DNA from: Brevundimonas sp. UBA4553
GTDB lineage: Bacteria; Pseudomonadota; Alphaproteobacteria; Caulobacterales; Caulobacteraceae
DNA length: 64,000 bases
NCBI RefSeq assembly: GCF_002387245.1
Contig: NZ_DGLD01000013.1
Location: 62,001 to 126,000 of the forward strand
Direction of reading: 5' to 3'
Shown here: piece after piece, positions 58,742 to 64,000 of the stretch
How the letters are laid out: each line of letters opens with the position of its first letter
Position numbering within the stretch: position 1 is the first letter of the stretch
Notes under the pieces: generated by a model
Database searches by the model: none
Told to the model about the DNA's origin: nothing
What the model saw: only the letters and a program-made list of their open reading frames with translations
Made by a program: the position numbers and the translations under genes

Positions 58742-58818
58742 GGTTGGGTAGCTCAGATGGTTAGAGCGGTGGATTCATAACCCACAGGTCGGCGGTTCGA
58801 TCCCGCCTCCAACCACCA
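58742..58818 (+). tRNA. tRNA with CAT anticodon, probably tRNA-Met
   Basis: Acceptor stem GGTTGGG pairs with TCCAACC, D-arm GCTC...GAGC, anticodon loop TTCATAA, T-stem GGCGG-TTCGATC-CCGCC, then A and an encoded CCA. The elongator Met reading is preferred; a lysidine-modified Ile2 tRNA cannot be excluded. The anticodon stem has an A-C pair at its loop end. Confidence 0.95.
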
Positions 58819-58841
58819 CGGATTTCCCGGTCAGGCGGATT

Positions 58842-59066
58842 CTAGTTGTTCGGAAGGCGCGATGCGCCGCCGGTGATCTTGCAGACATTGTCCGTCTGGG
58901 GGCGGCCGGTTTGCGAGCCGGATGGCGTCAGGATTCCACCGCGCGCGGTGCATTCCGCGCTCAGCTTGTCGTACTCCTGCTGATAGGTGGGGTAGGCCTT
59001 GCCGGTGGCGCAGGCGCCCAGGGCGATGGGGGCGACGAGGGCGACGAGAACAAGAGCGGCGCGCAT
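58842..59066 (-). CDS. Small lipoprotein
   Basis: A 74-residue protein. AAGGAG lies 7 bases before the ATG at 59066. The signal ends in lipobox LGAC. The mature region has Tyr- and Cys-containing segments (AYPTYQQEYDKL, TDNVCKITGG). No family recognised. Confidence 0.75.
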   Translation of the reverse strand: MRAALVLVALVAPIALGACATGKAYPTYQQEYDKLSAECTARGGILTPSGSQTGRPQTDNVCKITGGASRLPNN

Positions 59067-59150
59067 GACGGGAACTCCTTGCAACTGGCGGCTTAACGAT
59101 TGGCCGAAGTTGGACGTTCCGCCAGTCGCCCGCCGGACGCAAGGCCCTTG

Positions 59151-59735
59151 TCAGAACGCCAGGACGCCCAGGTGCTCCAGCAGGATCTTCAGGCCGAGCG
59201 CGATCAGAGCCAGGCCGCCGATCAGTTCGACCGTCTTGCCGAGCCGCGTTCCCGCCGCCTTGCCGATCAGCAGGCCGAGGGTGGCGAGGGCGAAGGTCGT
59301 GGCCCCGATGCAGGCGGCGATCAGCCAGATGTTGGCGCCCAGCAGGGCCAGGCCGACGCCGACCGCGCCGGCGTCGATGGAGGTGCCGACGGCGGTGGCG
59401 ACCAGGGCCAGCAGACCGCGTGATCCGGCCTTGCCTGCCTCGGCTCCCGCGTCCTCATCCTCGCGTTTCAGGGATTCCCAGATCATCTTGCCGCCGACCG
59501 CGCCCAGCAGGCCGAAGGCGATCCAGTGGTCGATGGCCTCGACGAAGCCGGCGGCGGCGACGCCCAGGGCGAAGCCGATCAGCGGGGTGACGGCCTCCAC
59601 GATCCCGAAGACCAGACCCGAGCGCAGGGCTTGCGGCAGGGTCGGTCGATGCGCCGCGCCCCGGCCGATGGCGGCGGCGAAGGCGTCTGCGGACATGCTG
59701 ACGGACAGGACGGCGATGGAAAGCGGGGTGATCAT
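59151..59735 (-). CDS. mntP: Manganese efflux pump MntP
   Basis: A 194-residue membrane protein with six hydrophobic segments in two repeats. The conserved acidic motifs are SMSADAFAAAIGRG and GTSIDAGAVGVG. It exports Mn(II). The start ATG at 59735 is chosen because the family begins about five residues before the first helix. The 290-base region upstream was searched for a yybP-ykoY manganese riboswitch, without a convincing match. Confidence 0.92.
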   Translation of the reverse strand: MITPLSIAVLSVSMSADAFAAAIGRGAAHRPTLPQALRSGLVFGIVEAVTPLIGFALGVAAAGFVEAIDHWIAFGLLGAVGGKMIWESLKREDEDAGAEAGKAGSRGLLALVATAVGTSIDAGAVGVGLALLGANIWLIAACIGATTFALATLGLLIGKAAGTRLGKTVELIGGLALIALGLKILLEHLGVLAF

Positions 59736-60024
59736 GGGGATACGCACTCAGCCGGTCGCGTGACAGCGCCCCCCGGGCGCAGGCCGGCTCGGCCCCCAGG
59801 GTGCGCTGGTCTCGCTAGGCGGACGGATCCGCTGGTCGCACCATGTCCGCGACGGACAAGTGTGTTGACGCGACCCCGGCTGGGCTATGCCGGAAGCTAC
59901 TCCCCAACGGGCGCTGCTCTAGCGGCTGCGACGCCGGGGTTCAACCCGGAACTGGCCGGAGGCGACAAGACGCCCCATCTGTGCTAGACGCCGCGCCTTC
60001 ACCCCCGCCGCAGGATATTCAGCC

Positions 60025-61200
60025 TTGAGCATCACGCTCGACCTTTCGCGTGCTTCCGCCGCAGTAAAAGCCCCCGTCAACCTGTCCGGTCTGACGCGCG
60101 AGGGCCTGCGCAATGCGTTGATCGAAGCGAAGATCTGCCCGCCTGAGAAGGCGAAGATGCGCGCCTCGCAGGTCTGGCGCTGGATCCACCACTACGGCGT
60201 CACCGACTTCGCCCTGATGAGCGACATCGGCAAGGAGACCCGCGCGGCCCTGGCTGACGTCTTCACCCTGGCTCGCCCCGAGATCGTCGAGCGTCAGGTG
60301 TCGAAGGACGGCACGCGCAAATACCTGATCCGCACCGCTCCGGGCATCGAGGTCGAAGCCGTCTACATTCCCGACGTGGGCCGGGCCGGCGCCCTGTGCG
60401 TCTCGTCCCAGGTCGGCTGCACCCTGAACTGCACCTTCTGCCACACCGGCACGCAAAAGCTGGTGCGTAACCTGACGACCGCCGAGATCGTGGCCCAGGT
60501 CCAGGTGGCCCGCGACGACCTGGAGGAATGGCCGTCGCCCAAGGAAGACCGCCGCCTGTCCAACATCGTCTTCATGGGCATGGGCGAGCCGCTCTACAAT
60601 CTGGACAGCGTCGCCGACGCCATCGACATCATCTCCGACAATGAAGGCATCGCCCTGTCGCGCCGCCGCATCACGGTCTCGACCTCGGGCGTCGTGCCAC
60701 AACTCCAGGCTCTGGGCGACCGCACGGCGGCCATGCTGGCGATCAGCCTGCACGCCACCAACGACGCCCTGCGCGACAAGCTGGTGCCGCTGAACAAGAA
60801 GTATCCGCTGGACCAGTTGATGGCCGGCATCCGCGCCTATCCAGGCCTGGCCAATACGCGCCGGGTGACGTTCGAATACGTCATGCTGAAAGGCGTCAAC
60901 GACAGCCCCGACGAGGCCCGCGCCCTGGTCAAGCTGATCGAGGGCATCCCGTCAAAGGTCAACCTGATCCCGTTCAATCCCTGGCCCGGCACCGACTATG
61001 AGTGCTCGGACTGGAAGACCATCGAACGCTTCGCCGCCATCCTGAACAAGGCCGGCTACGCCTCGCCCATCCGCACCCCGCGCGGCCGCGACATCCTGGC
61101 CGCCTGCGGGCAGCTGAAGTCCGAGAGCGAGAAGCAGAGGGCCAGCGCGCGGATCAAGGCTGAGCGCGAGGCGGACGGAGACGACGCCGCGGTGGCATGA
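60025..61200 (+). CDS. rlmN: 23S rRNA/tRNA adenine-C2 methyltransferase RlmN
   Basis: A 391-residue radical-SAM enzyme. The cluster cysteines are C132, C136 and C139 in GCTLNCTFCHTG. GMGEPLYN, STSGVVPQL and the catalytic Cys in ILAACGQL are present. TTG start at 60025 with GCAGGA upstream. It methylates A2503 in 23S rRNA and A37 in some tRNAs. The C-terminal about 25 residues are charged and not conserved. Confidence 0.96.
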   Translation: MSITLDLSRASAAVKAPVNLSGLTREGLRNALIEAKICPPEKAKMRASQVWRWIHHYGVTDFALMSDIGKETRAALADVFTLARPEIVERQVSKDGTRKYLIRTAPGIEVEAVYIPDVGRAGALCVSSQVGCTLNCTFCHTGTQKLVRNLTTAEIVAQVQVARDDLEEWPSPKEDRRLSNIVFMGMGEPLYNLDSVADAIDIISDNEGIALSRRRITVSTSGVVPQLQALGDRTAAMLAISLHATNDALRDKLVPLNKKYPLDQLMAGIRAYPGLANTRRVTFEYVMLKGVNDSPDEARALVKLIEGIPSKVNLIPFNPWPGTDYECSDWKTIERFAAILNKAGYASPIRTPRGRDILAACGQLKSESEKQRASARIKAEREADGDDAAVA

Positions 61201-61335
61201 TGTCGCTGACCTCGGTCTAACGCTGTTTTCCTGATCGGGTGTGGCTCCGGCGCCCTTGCGGAAGAGGCGGGGGATCGGGCAAGGCTTGTTTTGCTTTCGT
61301 TCCGTTTTCAGCAGGGGGCTGCGGGCTCGCACATC

Positions 61336-61779
61336 ATGGACGCGTCGTCTCTGCCCAGCGTGCTGTCGAGCCCAGAGGTTCAGGCCTTCGCCACCGGCTT
61401 TCCGATCCTGCTGCTGCATCTGGTCGTGACGTTCGGCCTGCTGGCCATGGGGGCGACGGTTTACGCCCTGCTGACGCCGTGGCGCGAGGTGGCGCTGATC
61501 CGTCAGGGCAATCCGGCCGCCGCCGTGGCCTTCGTCGGGGTGCTGGTCGGTCTGGCGATCCCGCTGGCGACCTCGCTGTCGATCTCGACCTCCATTCGCG
61601 ACATCGCCATCTGGGGCGTGGCGACGGTCGTGCTGCAACTTCTGGCCTTCCGCGCGGTCGACATGCTGCTGACCGGTCTGCCGCAGCGCATCGAGAAGGG
61701 CGAGGTGGCGGCCGCCGTGGTGCTGGCCGGCGCCAAGCTGGCCACGGCCCTGATCCTGGCCGCCGCCCTGACGGGCTGA
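61336..61779 (+). CDS. DUF350 membrane protein
   Basis: A 147-residue protein with four hydrophobic segments and the DUF350 pattern LLLHLVVTFGLLAMGATVYALLTPWREVALIRQGNPAAA, read in parts. The function of the family is unknown. It precedes the anchored protease by ten bases and is probably cotranscribed with it. Confidence 0.85.
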   Translation: MDASSLPSVLSSPEVQAFATGFPILLLHLVVTFGLLAMGATVYALLTPWREVALIRQGNPAAAVAFVGVLVGLAIPLATSLSISTSIRDIAIWGVATVVLQLLAFRAVDMLLTGLPQRIEKGEVAAAVVLAGAKLATALILAAALTG

Positions 61780-61789
61780 GGGCGGCGTC

Positions 61790-62620
61790 ATGATGGGTTT
61801 TCCCCGTCTTCCTGACTGGACCATCTATGCGGCGGTGATCGGCGCCCTTCTGATCGTGTCGCTGGGCCGCCGGGAAAAGGCCGACGCTCCCCATGCGCCC
61901 GAGGACGACGAGGCGCACGGCCCCTTGCTGGGGCCGGTGACGCCGTTTGATCCTTCCGTCACGGTCATCGCTCCCGACATTCCCTTTCAGCCGTCGTCCG
62001 GCACGGCCTTCTCCATCGCCGGCGACGGCCGCTGGGTTACGGCCCGCCATGTGGTCGAGGGCTGCCGCCGTCCGGCGCTGGTGATCGGCGGCGGACGCGC
62101 CCTGGCCGCCGACGTGCGACTGGCCGCGCGCGCCGACGTGGCCCTGTTGCTGACCGAGGGCGGACCGCCGGCGCTGCCGGTCGCCACGCAGACGCCGCTG
62201 CGCAAGGGCCAGCGCGCCTTCCATCCGGGCTTCCCGCAAGGCCATCCGGGCGAGGTCGCGTCGCGCCTGCTGGGCCGTGAGACCTTGAAGATCAGAGGGC
62301 GGGGCGAGCGCGACGAGCCGGTGCTGGCCTGGGCCGAGGCCGGGCGCACCAAGGGGCTGAAGGGAACCTTGTCGGGGCTGTCGGGCGCGCCGGTGCTGGA
62401 TCGACGCGGCCGGGTGCTGGGGGTGACCATCGCCGAGGCGCCCCGTCGGGGGCTGATCTACACCACGGCCCCGGACACCTTCGTCCCCGCGATCCGGGGC
62501 GAGCAGCGCGCCGACGAGAAGGCCCTGGGCGAGGCGGTGACGACCGAGAACTACGGCCAGGTCGCCGACCGCCTGCGCCGCGACCTGCGCGTGGCCCAGG
62601 TGGTCTGCCTGACGGCATAG
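61790..62620 (+). CDS. Membrane-anchored trypsin-like protease
   Basis: A 276-residue protein with one N-terminal membrane segment (about 11-27) and a periplasmic chymotrypsin-fold domain. His in VTARHVVEG, Asp in RADVALL and Ser in GLSGAPV form the triad. It resembles short DegP-like proteases without a PDZ domain. Unlike the one at 12239, it is exported and has the local GC content. Confidence 0.85.
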   Translation: MMGFPRLPDWTIYAAVIGALLIVSLGRREKADAPHAPEDDEAHGPLLGPVTPFDPSVTVIAPDIPFQPSSGTAFSIAGDGRWVTARHVVEGCRRPALVIGGGRALAADVRLAARADVALLLTEGGPPALPVATQTPLRKGQRAFHPGFPQGHPGEVASRLLGRETLKIRGRGERDEPVLAWAEAGRTKGLKGTLSGLSGAPVLDRRGRVLGVTIAEAPRRGLIYTTAPDTFVPAIRGEQRADEKALGEAVTTENYGQVADRLRRDLRVAQVVCLTA

Positions 62621-62632
62621 CGCCTGTCTCGA

Positions 62633-62797
62633 TCCTTCCCTGCGAAGCGGGGGAGGGAACCATACGCATCATGGTGGAGGGGGCGGCTCGGGCCTGTCGG
62701 CCTTGTTCGATCAAGCGCGGAGGGCAAGCGCGGAGAGAAGGTTCGCCCCCTCCACGCTACGCGGTCCCCCTCCCCCGTCGCGAGGCGACAGGGGAGG
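62633..62797. repeat. Palindromic repeat, type 3
   Basis: The left arm contains TCCTTCCC, then GGGGGAGGGAACC and GGTGGAGGGGGCG. The right arm is an imperfect inverted copy with TCCTCCCC, GGGGGAGGGGGACC and CGTGGAGGGGGCG. The core between arms is about 60 bases. It lies between the protease gene and the M16 peptidase. Confidence 0.75.
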
Positions 62798-62808
62798 ATA
62801 GAGGCACC

Positions 62809-64000
62809 CTATCTCAGCGTTGCGCTGTTCAGGTTCAGGTCGGTCAGCGGGATGACCTCGACGTTCGGGTATTTGGCCCGCAGGGCGTCGATGAATTTGG
62901 ACGCATCGCCGACGATGACCAGGCTGGCCTGATCCGTGGGCAGGTGTTCGGCGAAGGCGGCCTCGACCTGTTGCGGGGTGACCGAGCGGACGCGTCCGGC
63001 GTAGTCGGCCAGGTCGCTCATCGGCAGGTCGTAGAGGGCCAGGTTGGCGACGAGGCCACCCAGACCGTCCACCGTCTCCAGCGAGCGGCCGAAGCCGCCA
63101 ATCAGCGCGGCGCGGCGGGGGGCCAGTTCGGCCTCGGCGGCGGGCGCCGTCCCCAGCTTGCCGACCTCGGCCAGGATCAGGTCGGCCACCTCGGTCGCCG
63201 TTTCGTTCTTGGTCTGGGTCGAGGCGGTGAAGACGCCGACGTCCTGCTGGGCGCCCACCGACGAACGGGCGCCGTAGGACAGGCCGCGCTTGATGCGGAT
63301 TTCCTGATTGAGGCGCGACGAGAAGCCGCCGCCCAGCAGGGTGTTGCCCAGGGTCAGCGGGAAGTAGTCGGCGTCGGTGCGGCTAACGCCGCGGATGGCG
63401 GCGATGACGGCGGCCTGACCCGCGCCCGGCTGGTCGATGACGACGACGCGGGTGGGCAGGGTCTGGCCCGCCTTGGCGACGGGCGCAGGGGCTGCCGACG
63501 ACGGATCACGCCAGTCGCCGAAGGCGGCCTGGGCCAGTTCGCGGGCCTCGGCTGCAGTCACGGCGCCCGAGAAGACGATCGTGGCCTGCGACGGGCGATA
63601 GCGGGCGGCGTGGAAGGCGGCCACGTCGTCGCGGGTGATGGCCGGGATGCTGGTCAGGGTTCCCCCGCCGGGCGCGCCATAGGGGGCGTCGCCATAGATG
63701 ACGCGGCCGACCGACTGGGCCGCGATGGAGCCGGGCTGGCTGAGGGCGACGCGCAGGCCGTCCAGGGTCTGCGCCTGCTGGCGCTCCAGCTCTTCGGCGG
63801 CGAAGGCCGGATTACGCACCAGATCGGCCATCAGGCTCAGCGAGCGGCCGAAGACGTCTTTGGGGGCATTGGCGTAGACATTGGTGAAGTCGGCGCCGGA
63901 GCCCGCGCCGATACTGGCGCCCAGCTGCTCGATGGCGGTGGCGATCTCGGGCGCTGATTTCGACGTCGTGCCCTGGGTCAGCAGACCGGCGGTCATGGAG
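62809..64000 (-). CDS. M16 (insulinase-type) peptidase, C-terminal portion (5' truncated)
   Basis: The frame runs off the window edge, so the beginning is missing and 396 residues are visible. The visible part shows the second half of an M16 repeat unit: VFSGAVTAAEARELAQAAFGDW, LGNTLLGGGFSSRLNQEIRIKRGLSYGARS, read in parts, and LVIVGDASKF. The HxxEH catalytic motif of the active half is not in the window; this half may be a non-catalytic partner domain or a C-terminal duplicate. Confidence 0.9.
   Translation of the reverse strand, partial: SMTAGLLTQGTTSKSAPEIATAIEQLGASIGAGSGADFTNVYANAPKDVFGRSLSLMADLVRNPAFAAEELERQQAQTLDGLRVALSQPGSIAAQSVGRVIYGDAPYGAPGGGTLTSIPAITRDDVAAFHAARYRPSQATIVFSGAVTAAEARELAQAAFGDWRDPSSAAPAPVAKAGQTLPTRVVVIDQPGAGQAAVIAAIRGVSRTDADYFPLTLGNTLLGGGFSSRLNQEIRIKRGLSYGARSSVGAQQDVGVFTASTQTKNETATEVADLILAEVGKLGTAPAAEAELAPRRAALIGGFGRSLETVDGLGGLVANLALYDLPMSDLADYAGRVRSVTPQQVEAAFAEHLPTDQASLVIVGDASKFIDALRAKYPNVEVIPLTDLNLNSATLR

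Noticed and set aside
59736..60024. yybP-ykoY manganese riboswitch before mntP
   Set aside because: GCGAGACC is present on the minus strand, but the GGGGAGTA loop and the rest of the aptamer are not in the right order.

Overview
This window is high-GC, densely coded alphaproteobacterial chromosome, most likely Caulobacterales and perhaps Brevundimonas-like. Three things point there. A GcrA cell-cycle regulator lies at 41463-42008. A PodJ-type polar organiser lies at 47857-50691. The promoters of both carry GANTC (CcrM-type) sites and CtrA- or DnaA-like motifs. No phage, plasmid or classical transposase gene is present. The genus is an inference from gene content; no 16S gene is in the window.

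Layout, left to right. 1-9.5 kb: the end of a hybrid histidine kinase, a DUF4893 lipoprotein, a Crp/Fnr regulator, small conserved proteins, an exported beta-lactamase-fold hydrolase, a BCCT transporter and a TonB-dependent receptor. 9.6-13.6 kb: clpB, a translationally abutting trypsin-like protease of lower GC, a long palindrome and a GIY-YIG protein. 13.6-21 kb: a branched-chain 2-oxoacid dehydrogenase operon (E1 alpha, E1 beta, E2, then E3) with a divergent Lrp/AsnC regulator; a small GIY-YIG gene bounded by perfect 35-bp inverted repeats sits inside it, between E2 and a small secreted protein preceding E3. 21-35 kb: pirin, an AraC regulator, an epoxide-hydrolase-like enzyme, a DinG/XPD-type helicase with ybaK, a VOC protein, a DUF2125-unknown-hisC operon, an ftsE-ftsX-ydcF-plsC cluster and a zinc-ribbon membrane protein.

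35-47 kb: lysA with a small LptM-like lipoprotein and argH, divergent tlpA, a two-domain dCTP deaminase, apaG, gcrA, an ABC-2 permease, an M28 peptidase, argD and argF. 47-64 kb: podJ, a TauE/SafE exporter with a TIGR02186 protein, fadJ plus a thiolase, a second VOC protein, a hemerythrin, a PQQ-type sugar dehydrogenase lipoprotein, a tRNA with a CAT anticodon, mntP, rlmN, a DUF350 protein, an anchored trypsin-like protease and the C-terminal part of an M16 peptidase.

Metabolically the window combines amino-acid synthesis (hisC, lysA, argH, argD, argF), branched-chain and fatty-acid breakdown (bkd genes, fadJ, thiolase) and envelope or division functions (ftsEX, podJ, plsC). The most unusual content is non-coding: at least four families of palindromic repeats. 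One family is associated with both GIY-YIG genes and has the architecture of a minimal mobile element. Another is a 28-nt hairpin repeat in four places whose stem bases covary around a constant loop and tail.
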